A stretch of DNA of 64,000 bases. Origin: Lumbricus rubellus (Eukaryota; Annelida; Clitellata; Crassiclitellata; Lumbricidae). Below the pieces are notes generated by a model, which was not told the DNA's origin, did not search any database, and saw only the letters and a list, made by a program, of their open reading frames with translations. The stretch covers positions 15,980,671 through 16,044,670 of the forward strand of contig OX243822.1 of the NCBI GenBank assembly GCA_945859605.1, in the 5' to 3' direction. Shown here one piece after another: positions 12,901-21,655 of this stretch. A program made the translations under genes and the position numbers. Positions within the stretch are counted from its first letter, which is position 1, and each line of letters begins with the position of its first letter.

Positions 12901-15900
12901 GTGTTACAGGAACACTGTATTTTAACCCTACAGTGCTTGAGTGTTGTTGCCCGTAATATATGTCCTCTCTCACTAACATCTTCACTTGTCTCATGGTACC
13001 TTACATTATAATTTACCTTGCATTACGTTACCATGTCCTGTATCACTTGTGATCTTGCCTTATGTTATTTTGAGCATCCTTTACCTTTTAGTCGAATGTG
13101 CCAATTGGAAACGTGGAGATCCGGAAGCTGCCTCCGCTGACGGAAATTCCCAGCTGTCACTGCCGTCCGAACATGGAAAACCCGTGTGGTCCGGATGCGG
13201 ATTGCATCAATCGTCTGATGATGTACGAGTGCCATCCGGCCGTCTGCCCGGCCGGGTCCAGCTGCCGTAACCAACGGTTCCAGCTCCGCGAGGACGTGGA
13301 TTCGGCGCCATTCTGGACAGAAAAGCGTGGATGGGGACTGAAGTCTAACGTCAGCGTTAAGAAGGTAAAGTGTGATGTGTTCTTCACAGTGACAGGTGGC
13401 TGATTGGTTAAGTGATCACTTTGTTTTGTAGTGCTCAGGTTTCGGTGTTCTGTCTTAATGTTGGAGCGTCTTGGAAATTTACCGTTGAAGGACGACCTTA
13501 ACTTTGTTGTCCAGACAATCTGGGGCGGACAATTCGGAGCGGATAGGCGAAATTTTTTGTGTAAATAGAAGTTGGTTTGATGATACTATTGTTGCGCAAA
13601 TACAACTTTGATTAATGAAGATAATTCTTGCGCCAATAGAAGTTGAATTTACGAAGATATTTTTGCTTTTAAATAGAAGTTAGTTTTAATGGTAGAACTT
13701 TGGATTGATGGAAGCAATTGTTCTTCAAATAGAGGTTGAACTGAAGAAAATAATTCTTGCTTCAATAGAAGGTGGCTAGGCCACTCCGAATTATCCGAAT
13801 TGTCCATTTCGAATTGTTCAGCTCAGAATTGTCCAGGGACCAATATAAAGCTTAAGCATTCTGTCCTCTCAAGAGTCATTGCTATTCCACCAAATGTGTG
13901 GTTGAAGTTTTTATGCTTTTTAACTTTCGGCACATGATCACCACTTCTTCAGTGAGAGTGGATCATTTGGTTGATAGTAGCTAAAAGTGCGATGCTTGGT
14001 ACTTTCTTTGTGCATGAAGATCTCTGGCTGTTTAGCTGGAGAGACAACGAAAGAAGCGTGGGTCACCTATGTTTCTGTTTACTGCGTGTTTAGGGTCAGT
14101 TTGTTCACGAGTACGTTGGAGATCTGATTGATGAGGCGGAGTGTAAGAAGCGATTGGATGATTATCACCAGAACGACGTCACCAATTACTACATGCTGAC
14201 GATCGACAGAAACAGGTGAGAGCAGAACGCAGTGTTATATAATCCAATGTCTGTCTGTGTGTGTGTCTCTCTTCTCTCTCTCTTCCCTCTTTGGCTCTCT
14301 CTCTTCCCTCTTTGGGTTTATCTCCCCTCTTTGCACACTCCTGTCTCTGTTTATCTCTCTGTCTTGTTTAAAAAGCTTTTATTTAGCCGCGGTTATGCTG
14401 GGAGAGCTCCTGAGTAGCGCACTTTGAAGAGGCAGTTTGTAAAAAAAAGCACGTTAATTGTAATAGAGATAATAGCTTGCATGAGTTTAAGAATATTTAA
14501 GTACTCTATTTAAGAGATCCAATGTTAACTGTTATTGGGCATTGTGTTGTTTTAAAACCTTTCATGTTCTTAAGTTGTGTTCTCTTGTAGCCGTGGTTAT
14601 GCTGGGAGAGCTCCTGAGTAGCTTACTTTGAAGAGGCACTTTGTAAAAAAGTGCATTAATTATAATAACAATAGAGATAATAGCTTGCATGAGTTTGAGA
14701 ATATTTAAAGATCCATTGTTAACTGGTACTGGGCATTGTGTTGTTTTAAAGCCTTTTCATGCTCTTAAGTTGTGTTCTCTTGTTGTGTAGGATCATCGAC
14801 GCTGGTCCGAAGGGCAACAACTCGCGTTTCATGAACCACAGCTGCCAACCAAACTGTGAAACGCAGAAGTGGACGGTCAATGGTGACATTCGCATCGGTC
14901 TATTTGCGATGGTCGACATATCGGAAGGTGGGTCTGCTGCTCTATCTTTGCTTTTGTCTATTGTTTCTGTTGGCATTGTTATTTGCTATGTAATTTGTTA
15001 TTGTTATGTTATTTGTTATGCATGCTAAGGGACAGAATTTTAAATCTCAGCTACAGAAACGTGAATTGATACTCTCTGTCTGTCTGTCTCCGTCTGTCTG
15101 TCTGTCTGTCTCTCTCTCATATTAATTGTCATGCATGATGTCTTAATTTGGCGGAGGGAAAATTTCTGCAGTTCTTCTCGTATGGTCTTCATTTGTCATG
15201 ATGAAATTCTTTTCAGGTGTCATATTTGTCGTTGTTGCCTATAATGTTTTGAGATTAGATGAGTAGGTTTATTCTTTTTACTAAACTAATTGCCCGTACC
15301 ACTTTGGTGTGCAACTGTGCTTCCATTTTTATTCTGCATTAAATTAAGTTACCCTGTTTGCATGCCTTGATCTGAGCTGGTTTTTAAGTGTGTATAAATG
15401 CTCTGATGATTTGGTAACTATTTTGAAATAATCCTGTTGTAGGTACTGAGCTGACGTTCAATTACAACCTGGATTGTCTGGGCAATGACAAGACTATCTG
15501 CCGATGCGGGGCACCAGTCTGCAGCGGCTTTCTCGGAGACAGGCCTAAGGTTGGAAATCTTGTCTGATTGTCTGTATAAATCCACGATCATATTGTGCAT
15601 TTGATCGTCAATACCCAGTGGTACTTACGAATATGGCAAATATTCAATCAATCAATTTTCGTTTAATCAGCTCTTCACGCTGGCAGAACGCAGCATGTTA
15701 ACACAAATAACCAATTTTACAAAGGCTTATGTATAAGTTCAGTTTATATATGTAACATAAATAAATATTTAGCTTGAATTAATATTAATTGATCATGTTT
15801 GTTAGGTTAAAATGGATCTAGGTTTGCAAGGTTAAAAAATGGTGTTTTTTTGTCTGAATATACATCATCATTAGCAGCAACCATGAACTCAATGCCCATA

Positions 15901-17222
15901 GGTGTCTGATGTCATCTTCACTACGCTCTACCATCATCCTCTATCCATTGCGGTGTGGCTCAGCTCTTGGTGCGATGCTCTGCCCCATCCGGTGATGTTG
16001 TCTAGCCACTCTCTGTGAGGTCTTCCTCTCCTATTTGTACCATCCATCCTTCCGAACATTAGCACTTTGATTTTGTGTATTGCAAACCCTTTTACATAGA
16101 ATTCGATTGTATTAGAGATTTACTTATCTTACCTTGTGATATAATGTACTTAACAATAATATTTGTTCATTAATTCAAACCGACAAGTGTGCAGTACGAT
16201 TGCTGTTGCATTGTAGGCGGCTGTTGACTCAGAGAAGCGTCCCAAGAAGAAGCGCCGGCGCCAGAAGGTCCCCACCGGACACGAGGACGAGTGCTTCCGG
16301 TGCCACAACGGCGGCGAGTTGATTCTGTGCGACAAGTGGAAATGCCCGAAAGCCTACCATCTCGGGTGCCTCAAGCGAAACCAGACGCCACGTGGTAAGG
16401 ACCTTCGTTTGACTATCTCACTGGGTAGTTATAGTTAATCATTTGATCAATACTTATTTGTTTAACAATTTAATAAGCTGGCATTGACGCAACTTATAAA
16501 AAATCATACTTTGTTTCGTAAATCTCTCAAGACTTTTGCTGTGGCACTGCTGGGGTGCTCTTGACTTGGTTTCTTCAAGGGTCAGTAGATATAAATTCAC
16601 AAAATGAATGAATGAATCGAATATTACCATGTATGTCAAATGTGAATTTGCAGGCAAGTGGCTTTGTCCGTGGCATCACTGTGACCTACCGAAATGCGGA
16701 AAGCGTGCCAAACAGCTCTGCGCCCTCTGCCCCAACTCCTTCTGCAATGAGCACGTCAATGGACAGATCTTCCAGCTCTCCGCAGGTTCCTCACGACTCG
16801 TTTGCTTCGAGCACCAGGACCTGATCAGGGCGGAAGGCGGAATTTCCCTCAAAACCCCCATAAAATCCGCCTCCTCGCTGAACAACTCCTGCGACTCGAG
16901 CGCGTTTTCCAACAGTTTCTATGCAGGGTACGATATCCCTATTGCACCCGTACCTGGCAGCTGTGCGTCCATTGAGGTCAAAGTCTCTGAGAGCCAGTCG
17001 CCCGATGCCAAATCCGAACGCTGTGCCAAAGTCGACGCCGTTGCCAAGACCGACGTCAATATTCTGATACCTGGAAGCGAATCGGGAAGACGGAAGAGGG
17101 AACGGAGAGGACACGTTGTTGACACGGTAGGTTCTCCGGTTAAAACCGTTAATGGCTTTCCAAAGAAACTGGCGAAGTTGATCGAGAAAACTGGAGTTGG
17201 TCATGGTCAGCCCGCGGTGTGA
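2455..17222 (+). CDS. NSD: NSD-family histone H3 lysine-36 methyltransferase (18 coding exons)
   Basis: The encoded protein is predicted to mono- and dimethylate histone H3 Lys36 in the nucleus, using S-adenosylmethionine. Joining 2455-3147, 4020-4203, 4829-5659, 5937-6043, 6409-6552, 6866-7103, 7687-7887, 9273-9452, 10048-10204, 10972-11100, 11933-12009, 12390-12493, 13092-13364, 14094-14215, 14791-14927, 15443-15549, 16217-16394 and 16654-17222 gives 4431 nt, about 1476 residues, with every GT-AG junction in phase. Domain order is PWWP1 (about 260-390), a 7-copy 15-residue repeat (438-542), PHD1 (687-732), PHD2 and PHD3 (734-860), PHD4 (about 852-900), PWWP2 (905-1010), AWS (1027-1080), SET (1080-1200), post-SET, and PHD5-C5HCH (1247-1345). 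This is the complete NSD1/2/3 architecture. The length is close to vertebrate NSD2/NSD3, and the first PWWP resembles NSD2 most. The ATG at 2455 is preceded in frame by TAA at 2449; ATG at 2491 is an alternative. A single invertebrate NSD is the likely identity; assignment to one vertebrate paralogue is not possible here. Confidence 0.95.
3260..3420 (+). mobile_element. SINE-like 3' fragment with core motif and (AAAT)n tail
   Basis: Ends with the phrase AGCGCTTCTGAGTAG … TTTGAAGAGGCGCTATATAA, followed by aaataaataaataaat. This is the shared SINE core seen throughout the window, here with a simple-repeat tail and without a clear tRNA-like head. A related diverged copy follows at about 3470-3585. 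Confidence 0.6.
3700..3915 (-). mobile_element. tRNA-derived SINE, minus orientation
   Basis: Read on the minus strand it starts with a tRNA-like head containing the B box GGTTCGAATCC. The middle module follows (caaatcctt cactcacaattgctcagcg…), then the core 'ctctgagtag … ttgaaggggcgctatag', and then an A/C-rich tail. About 215 bp; lies in NSD intron 1 next to a (ATTG)n run at 3930-3967. Confidence 0.75.
4020..4203 (+). CDS. NSD: NSD coding exon 2: start of PWWP1
   Basis: Acceptor ttttggcag precedes it and the donor is GTAAGA; phase 0 in, phase 1 out. It carries the domain signature [20 protein letters not shown], including the PWWP tetrapeptide itself. The domain continues in the next exon, as in vertebrate NSD2/NSD3. 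Confidence 0.93.
4829..5659 (+). CDS. NSD: NSD coding exon 3: rest of PWWP1 and acidic 15-residue repeats
   Basis: Begins in phase 1 with the PWWP beta strands ([15 protein letters not shown]) and the following helix bundle (AFEKFC … [11 protein letters not shown]). A basic stretch with nuclear-localisation character (KRAKKS, KRKRCS) follows. Then come seven tandem copies of a 15-residue unit of the type [15 protein letters not shown]. The exon ends in phase 1 before GTTTGT. Confidence 0.93.
5263..5577 (+). repeat. In-frame 45-bp tandem repeat (7 copies) in the NSD linker
   Basis: Exactly seven 45-bp units, each encoding one 15-residue Glu/Lys/Asp-rich repeat. The last two units are identical at the protein level; the first ones are more diverged. 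This is the pattern expected of recent expansion at the 3' side. It lies between PWWP1 and the PHD cluster, in a linker that is poorly conserved in the family. Confidence 0.9.
5937..6043 (+). CDS. NSD: NSD coding exon 4: basic linker (predicted)
   Basis: Chosen because acceptor gtcaag (ending 5936) and donor GTACGC (from 6044) give phase 1 in and phase 0 out, fitting both neighbours. The open frame begins [15 protein letters not shown]. It has no domain, so support is from splicing logic alone. Confidence 0.65.
6409..6552 (+). CDS. NSD: NSD coding exon 5: linker
   Basis: Acceptor tgttttag and donor GTATGC, phase 0 at both ends, 48 codons. The sequence is hydrophilic and Glu/Lys/Pro-rich, continuing the low-complexity linker before PHD1. 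Confidence 0.75.
6866..7103 (+). CDS. NSD: NSD coding exon 6: PHD1
   Basis: Phase 0 in, phase 1 out (donor GTGAGA). Carries the first PHD finger: CQIC, then CHGPC, then YHLSCLG and CDEC, giving the Cys4-His-Cys3 pattern at about residues 687-729. Confidence 0.93.
7145..7400 (-). mobile_element. Second SINE family, copy 1
   Basis: Shares 'ggcagccatgcaaggtg', 'tcctactg', 'ttaccaacacca' and 'gggagggtagcaggaa' with the copies at 10270-10535 and, more weakly, 18600-18800. A degraded tRNA B box is visible on the minus strand in the better copy at 10270-10535. The head differs from the main SINE family. Confidence 0.5.
7687..7887 (+). CDS. NSD: NSD coding exon 7: PHD2
   Basis: Phase 1 at both ends, acceptor tctttcag, donor GTGAGA. 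Encodes [20 protein letters not shown] and CPLHSCVTC, the extended PHD2 typical of NSD proteins. The following intron carries the 36-bp minisatellite. Confidence 0.93.
7944..8536. repeat. 36-bp minisatellite, 16 full copies plus a partial copy, in NSD intron 7
   Basis: The unit begins CAGATTGGTCAGCTGTGTGT and continues with a related half starting CAGATTGTGCAC. Sixteen units run at an exact 36-bp period from 7944, and a 17-bp partial unit starts at 8520. Copies are almost identical: one has GGGTGT for TGTGT, and two have TCGGCTG for TCAGCTG. Because 36 is divisible by 3, long spurious ORFs run through it in several frames on both strands. None is coding. Confidence 0.97.
9145..9207. mobile_element. 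63-bp piggyBac-like foldback MITE
   Basis: Ends are CCCCTTAATGCC and GGCATTAAAGGG, inverted complements with one mismatch. TTAA lies on both sides (9141-9144 and 9208-9211). TTAA target sites with CCC…GGG ends are characteristic of the piggyBac superfamily. The element is too short to code for anything. A similar 67-bp element is at 55702-55768. Confidence 0.65.
9273..9452 (+). CDS. NSD: NSD coding exon 8: PHD3
   Basis: Phase 1 at both ends, 180 nt. Encodes [14 protein letters not shown], then [10 protein letters not shown], matching the NSD PHD3 block. The last CFLC pair is the beginning of PHD4. Confidence 0.93.
9760..9966 (-). mobile_element. tRNA-derived SINE, minus orientation
   Basis: Same family as 3700-3915: tail 'tgtttgtatgtgcacttg', core 'atagcgccccttcaag…', and on the plus strand GGATTCGAACC, the complement of the tRNA B box. 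Located in NSD intron 8. Confidence 0.75.
10048..10204 (+). CDS. NSD: NSD coding exon 9: PHD4 and start of PWWP2
   Basis: Phase 1 in, phase 2 out. [19 protein letters not shown] and CNDC complete PHD4. [12 protein letters not shown] begins the second PWWP domain, as in vertebrate NSD proteins. Confidence 0.94.
10270..10535 (-). mobile_element. Second SINE family, copy 2
   Basis: Homologous to 7145-7400. The plus strand carries 'gcaggaatcgaaccca', the reverse complement of a tRNA-type B box, so the element is read on the minus strand. It lies back to back with a plus-strand SINE of the main family. Confidence 0.55.
10545..10775 (+). mobile_element. tRNA-derived SINE, plus orientation
   Basis: Head 'gtgcggtggtgtagtggg' followed by B box AAGTTCGAATCC, then the module with 'cttacaattgctcagcg', the core 'gcgcctctgagtag … cttgaaggggcgctata', and an A/C-rich end 'caaacaaaagaaacaaac'. 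One of the most complete copies. Located in NSD intron 9. Confidence 0.8.
10972..11100 (+). CDS. NSD: NSD coding exon 10: PWWP2 core
   Basis: Phase 2 at both ends. The joined residues read [11 protein letters not shown], then [17 protein letters not shown], the family-typical PWWP2 core. The PWWP tetrapeptide is replaced by the Arg-Trp-Trp-Pro form also found in the vertebrate proteins. Confidence 0.94.
11165..11395 (-). mobile_element. tRNA-derived SINE, minus orientation
   Basis: Full-length copy of the main SINE family: tail 'gtttgcatgtgcactcg', core 'atagcgccccttcaag', complement of the B box 'ggattcgaacc', and a complement of the head ending in 'cactacaccacagtgcccc'. Located in NSD intron 10. 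Confidence 0.75.
11933..12009 (+). CDS. NSD: NSD coding exon 11: end of PWWP2 (77 nt)
   Basis: A short exon found by phase and homology: acceptor tttgtccag, donor GTATAT, phase 2 in and phase 1 out. Encodes [11 protein letters not shown] and a helical tail, equivalent to the vertebrate VFPY.EGD segment. Confidence 0.85.
12170..12325 (-). mobile_element. SINE of the main family, truncated at the tRNA head
   Basis: Contains the core (accccttcaagctttccactcagaggcgctccc) and the module ending 'gtccctatgtggcgg'. The tRNA-like head is missing. It lies about 65 bp upstream of NSD exon 12. Confidence 0.6.
12390..12493 (+). CDS. NSD: NSD coding exon 12: helix after PWWP2
   Basis: Phase 1 in, phase 0 out (donor GTGAGA). 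Encodes a charged helix ending [10 protein letters not shown], matching the conserved PPPYKHIK junction that precedes the AWS domain in NSD proteins. Confidence 0.9.
13092..13364 (+). CDS. NSD: NSD coding exon 13: AWS and start of SET
   Basis: Phase 0 at both ends, 91 codons. Contains the Cys-rich AWS motifs [27 protein letters not shown] and CRNQ, then RGWGLKS, the first SET strand that contributes to the cofactor pocket. Confidence 0.96.
14094..14215 (+). CDS. NSD: NSD coding exon 14: SET domain, middle
   Basis: Phase 0 in, phase 2 out. Encodes [17 protein letters not shown] and YYMLTIDRN. The usual EYVGELI is EYVGDLI here, a conservative change. Confidence 0.95.
14385..14790. repeat. About 205-bp direct tandem duplication including the 3' splice region of NSD exon 15
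   Basis: Copy 1 spans about 14385-14590 and copy 2 about 14589-14790. Shared landmarks are GGTTATGCTGGGAGAGCTCC, 'gagataatagcttgcatgag', 'gggcattgtgttgtttt' and 'aagttgtgttctcttg'. Each copy ends in a pyrimidine-rich tract plus tag. Copy 2 supplies the acceptor used for the exon at 14791; copy 1 ends in a decoy ttctcttgtag at 14590. Each copy starts with the SINE core motif. Confidence 0.9.
14791..14927 (+). CDS. NSD: NSD coding exon 15: SET catalytic core
   Basis: Phase 2 in, phase 1 out. Contains the NHSCQPNCE motif (NHxCxPN, cofactor binding and pseudoknot), preceded by [12 protein letters not shown]. All catalytic-core residues expected of an active SET domain are present. Confidence 0.96.
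15443..15549 (+). CDS. NSD: NSD coding exon 16: end of SET and post-SET
   Basis: Phase 1 in, phase 0 out. [14 protein letters not shown] completes the SET domain. [13 protein letters not shown] is the post-SET Cys-x-Cys-x4-Cys zinc motif. Confidence 0.96.
15880..16070 (-). mobile_element. Possible LINE 3'-end fragment in NSD intron 16
   Basis: A GC-richer island of the type 'gatgtcatcttcactacg … ctctgtgaggtcttcctctcc' stands out from the AT-rich intron. It resembles the 3' ends of invertebrate non-LTR elements read on the opposite strand. No open frame survives. Identification is by general resemblance only. Confidence 0.25.
16217..16394 (+). CDS. NSD: NSD coding exon 17: PHD5
   Basis: Phase 0 in, phase 1 out. 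A basic stretch ([11 protein letters not shown], probable nuclear localisation signal) is followed by [14 protein letters not shown] and KAYHLGCL, the last PHD finger. Confidence 0.95.
16654..17222 (+). CDS. NSD: NSD coding exon 18: C5HCH domain, C-terminus and stop
   Basis: Phase 1 in. [27 protein letters not shown] and LVCFEHQDL form the C5HCH module that packs against PHD5. A disordered Ser/Asp-rich tail follows, with a basic patch (GRRKRERRG). TGA is at 17220-17222. The minus-strand ORF over this exon is a shadow. Confidence 0.95.
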
Positions 17223-17661
17223 GGAATGGATTTGTCCAGCGATCCGCTTCGGATTGTTTGGACTGAAGCGCAGAGAGGATTGCTTGTGCGGCGTACGCGC
17301 CTCGTTGGGCAACAGGACGAATCAAGTGTGACCATCTTGGTCATATGTTGTTGTCTGGGATATTCTGGCGCCTGCTGCAGCAGCAGCATCGTGATGACGA
17401 TCCGCATCCACTGATGTGCTTCTCGTGGCGCCATCATTACCAATTGCCCATGGAGAGGATGCAGGATCTTGATTTTATTAGTTCACTGATTAGGCTACAA
17501 ATTGAAACTATAGCGGGGCTCTTCCAAAATATGGTTTAATTGTTTACTCATAATTAACGAACGCCCTGAGCCATCGTGTTCAAGATTACATGGCAGAATG
17601 GTCCTAGGATGTTGCTGATTATATATATTTTAGAGTATATATATTATATATGTATAATGCG

Positions 17662-17692
<31 letters not shown>

Positions 17693-19306
17693 ATATAAGG
17701 TGTTCAAAAAAGCAACTTATGTAATTGATTTGCAGACTATGTTAGGCCTCTCTGTCATTAAGGCAGTTTATGTATGGTACTACCATGTTATCCGTATTTC
17801 CAAAAGCAATCAAGATTATATTGAACTTTTTCCTGTCCACCATTTCTTTTGCATGTTCCATTTCCATTCATTTGATTAGGGCATTTGTTGTATATGTGAG
17901 GCATGCATGACTGTGTTACAGTGCCATAAAAATTGTTATTATTATCATAATTATTATTGTAATGCGACCTGAGGTATTGTTTGCAGAAGCAGCCATTTTG
18001 CAACTTGCATTGCCAGACTTCTCATGCCGTAGATCTTTCTGGACGGTAAGGTTGGCCACTTAAGTTATTTGCCGGAGAAATACCTGTTGGGTGTGATGAT
18101 TTTTTTGGTTCTATTTCAATATTGTTGATTTTTTGCTATTGGTCGTTACTGTAACATGTTGGCATTTATGGTTTATTGCATGACTGTTCTGTGTCCTCAG
18201 ATTCCACGGAGTTGTTTGAAATTGACGATTATTTTTAACGTGTAAGGAAGCTCTTGTTGGCCTGCTATTTTAAACTATGCACTATAGGTCTTACTTCTGC
18301 AGGACCATAAGCCATAAAAACCTTGGCGTGAAGTCAAATTATCCTATAATGCCATGAAGCTTTTATAGTCCAGAGAAACTAGGTCCCCCAGCAGGACATA
18401 GTTGCTGACAAGCAGTATCCAACCAGTGGCCATGCCAGCGATATAAATTCAACAGGTCCATGTCAAGGTCATTTGAGTTATTCAACAGGTGGAAAAAATT
18501 AGATTTAAAGAAAATATTTAAAATTCCAAAGAATTTCGGCAGGTCAAGAGTAATAAATTATAGGGGCATGTGAAATGCCCTGCAGTAACCTATGGTGGCA
18601 CAGCCAACCCATAATAGAATGCATCTGCCAAGCCTTGCCCAAGTATATGCAGGTGGCCAGCTATGCAAGGTGTTTTCATGGATACCTAGTGCCAGCTTAT
18701 CAATTCTACTGATGTGGATTTGAGATGACTGGCGTAGCTGATCTCGAACCAGTGCTCAGAATGATTTGTTCAGTAAGGTGCACTATTAACAATCTGAACA
18801 CCGACAGTACTTTCACACCTACCTGTTAGGTACCGTAGCATTGTTGCAATACCATAAACTAATTTCACACCTGTTAGGTATTACGTTGTTGCATTTATTA
18901 ATATAATAGGCTGGTTAATATTGGACTGGTATGTCTTTGATTAAAAGGTAATTGAGTGTTCGACGATTGTTGATGTACGTCAGAAGGCGATCACTGTACG
19001 AAATACATTTTGACCCAATATCTAAATGCGCAATTTACTTTATGCATATGCGGATACGTGATGGTGCCTCGTAAAGCTTGTTTGCTTAAATTATCCCATA
19101 ACTGGACAATCTTGTTTTTGCCATTATAGTTGCCAAATGAGCGCTGTATATTATGTTTTAAACATATTTGATGGCAGAAAGGCCAGTAGGTGCTTCACTG
19201 ATAGTTTTGTCGCTTTTAATCTGAACTATTTGTTGTTGCTGTCAGTTTTTTTAACATTAAAATGGCATTACATTGCAGTTTATATGTTGATCTGTAAGAA
19301 TGTGTG
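17223..19306. other. NSD 3' UTR and intergenic sequence
   Basis: No coding exon is visible. The 3' end of the NSD transcript cannot be fixed, since no clear AATAAA followed by a GU-rich element was found close to the stop. A (TA)n/(TG)n microsatellite lies at about 17620-17696. A diverged third copy of the second SINE family lies at about 18600-18800. Confidence 0.5.
18389..18575. repeat. Dispersed repeat, copy A (matches 21468-21655)
   Basis: The segment from 'gcaggacatagttgctgacaa' through 'ggcaggtcaagagtaat' is repeated about 3.1 kb downstream in the same orientation, with scattered substitutions and small indels. Shared landmarks are 'gtatccaaccagtgg' and 'attccaaagaatttt/cggcaggtc'. Family unknown. 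Confidence 0.75.
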
Positions 19307-19637
19307 AACATTGTCATGGGCGAAGACGTAGGGGGTGGGGAGGGGACGGACCCCCCGCAGTGTTTGTAGTGGGGGGGACCGTCCCCCCAGCACAAACTTA
19401 TTTCGCCCCAAACATTTAAGAAATATTCATAAATAGCATCGAAAATTTGTACAGTGTTAGAATATAATGGTAAATTCTGTTAAAATAGAAGTAAAGACTA
19501 AAAAAGCTATTTTGGCAGGAAAACTGGTATATTTTCATAAGATTTCCACCAAATGACTTTTAAAAAGTCCAGCTATTTTGGTCGCTTGATCGTCCCTACC
19601 CCCACTTCTGGACCAAGTCTCCGCCTATGAACATTGT
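19307..19637. mobile_element. hAT-type MITE with 8-bp target duplication
   Basis: Element 19315-19629 (315 bp), with ends CATGGGCGAAGAC and GTCTCCGCCTATG forming imperfect inverted repeats. It is flanked by a perfect 8-bp duplication, AACATTGT (19307-19314 and 19630-19637). Inner ends are G-rich on the left and C-rich on the right. No transposase ORF. Confidence 0.85.
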
Positions 19638-20217
19638 GTGCAATGGGTTCGAGTTTATACAACGGATTTCAGATACTCGGGCGTGGAATTGGCAGCGAAA
19701 GTCGAAAGCATACTGAGCGAATGACAACTGGTTGGTAAGATTAGGAATTTTGACCTCAGTTATTGTGGTACCGCTTAAACCTTTGTCAGAGCTGGAGGTT
19801 GCGAGGACCGCTAATGGGGTCAGGGGCAAATGCCCAAGGCCCGGCGACTTTTTGGGGACGGGGCTAGGTAGCTATGCACTAGTATACATGCCTATATATA
19901 AAAAGTTTACGATTTATGCCTTTTTAATATAAAATTACAGAGAATTAACTGCAATCAGTTTAGACTGCAAATTAACTGATTATATTAAGTATGTAAATTT
20001 AAAGTTGGAACTTCTATTATTTCAATTTGCTTCTATAAAAATATTAAATAATTTCTCAGAGCCTTAAGATAGTTTGTGGCCCGGAATTTCTCGTCAGCTT
20101 TGGGAGGATGAGTGGTAGCTTTAACTTTATGTCAGTTGCTGCGTGGACTCACTATTGCCAGGGCTGTGGTAGGGTTTTGCCCTACTTCTCTTCACACAAT
20201 ATCGATTGCACTAGCAC

Positions 20218-20521
20218 TCGATAGGCAGTAGCAGCGCCAGAGGGGAGCTAGGGACTAAGCCCCTAAAAAAGGCAATCCGATTTTTTCACATGTAAAATGA
20301 AATATTTCCATGATTACCCCACCCCCGAAAAAAAGAAATATATCTATGAGGTTTCGACCAAATGACAAAAAATGATCATCAGAAATGTTGGCTAACGAAA
20401 TTGGAATTTTTTTGAGCAAATGACTAAAAAAAAGGTCCTCAGAAATTTTTTGAATAAAAATGGAAAATTCAGCCCCCCTCCAAAAAAAACCTGAAATCCT
20501 GGCGCCGCCACTGTCGACAGG
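20218..20521. mobile_element. hAT-type MITE with imperfect 8-bp target duplication
   Basis: Element 20226-20513 (288 bp), with ends CAGTAGCAGCGCCAG and CTGGCGCCGCCACTG, inverted complements with two mismatches and a CAG…CTG terminus. Flanks are TCGATAGG (20218-20225) and TCGACAGG (20514-20521), matching at 7 of 8 bases. The flank decay suggests it is older than the element at 19315. Confidence 0.8.
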
Positions 20522-21467
20522 TAGTTGATAACAGACATAACCTATTACTTTCTGTAACAGAAGGCTCTGGTAACAGACATGTGCCGTTTAGCCAAGAAAT
20601 CTCCTATTAAAGTCCGGCGCTTAAATTAAGTCTCCAGTGGTTTGAGGATGGTAGACAAATTGCAGAGGGTCAGACAGTCTCAGACTGACATAACGTGGTG
20701 TTGTAGTGTGACTAGTGTCCAAAGCAGACTTAACTGTGGGGTCCTAAGAAAAACTAATCTCACTGGTGTTCAGTGTAACGTGTATGCACACTTCTCTTTT
20801 CTTGCCGACCGTATTTCGACCCCATAGTTCGATTTTTATGGCGTGTAACTCATTGAGACAGACAATGGTCCAGCACTCTTTAATGGTGGCCTAGCTATAG
20901 GCCTATAGTATAGTGTGCAAGCCCAGGATGAGAATTGTTGGGGGTTTCTTTCCTAGAGCCTCATAGTAACATATGTTTTTCACAACAATTCCAAGTGGAT
21001 AATGGTCCAACCCTCAGTTATTTTTCCACAATTCTCACACTGTAAGCCTAGGCTGCTTGGATCCGTCTGTGAAGGGCCCGTGGTCAGTAAATGGTCTTTA
21101 TTGACCTACGCGCTTTCGATTGTAACACTTATACGGCTTATGAGTTGTAGGGTGGCACCCACCCTCTCGCTGCTGGACCTGCTTCTCGAGCGAGGCCCCT
21201 GGGCGGGTGACAAATGTGGCTTTCGTACATCGTCACACAGATAACCCAATTAAGCATCTGTTGGCCGCTTATTCACTGATATTCAGGGTAGCTTGGCAGT
21301 TGGCACTGAAAATATACGGGTTATTCTGCAGATCGGATGCTGCTGGGTTGAACCACAGAATAGATACGTTACGCTTTACCTATTCTGTGCTTCAACTTCA
21401 CTTGGGTTGTAACTTTAACTTGAGTTATCACCTGGACTTGTGTGACTTGAATGATCCAAATGCAAAT

Positions 21468-21655
21468 TGCAGGACGTAGTTACTGACAAGTGGTATCCAA
21501 CCAGTGGCGGTGCCAGCTATATGAATTCAGCAGGTCGTGTCAAAGTCATTTAAGTTATTCAAAAGGTCGAAGAAATTAAATGGAAAGAAGATACTGTAGT
21601 TAAAATTCCAAAGAATTTTGGCAGGTCAAGAGTAATATAGAGGCAGGTCAAATAT
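21468..21655. repeat. Dispersed repeat, copy B (matches 18389-18575)
   Basis: Second copy of the direct repeat described at 18389. It is followed at 21655-21800 by a degenerate tandem array of 'cacttggacttgggt(c/a)at' units. Confidence 0.75.

Noticed and set aside
13490..13840. Possible inverted-end element around 'ttgtccagacaatctgg … aattgtccagggacc'
   Set aside because: The ends match too loosely and no target duplication was found; the interior is a degenerate 'aatagaagtt' repeat.
16791..17312. 173-codon minus-strand ORF
   Set aside because: Shadow of NSD exon 18, whose plus-strand frame encodes the C5HCH domain.
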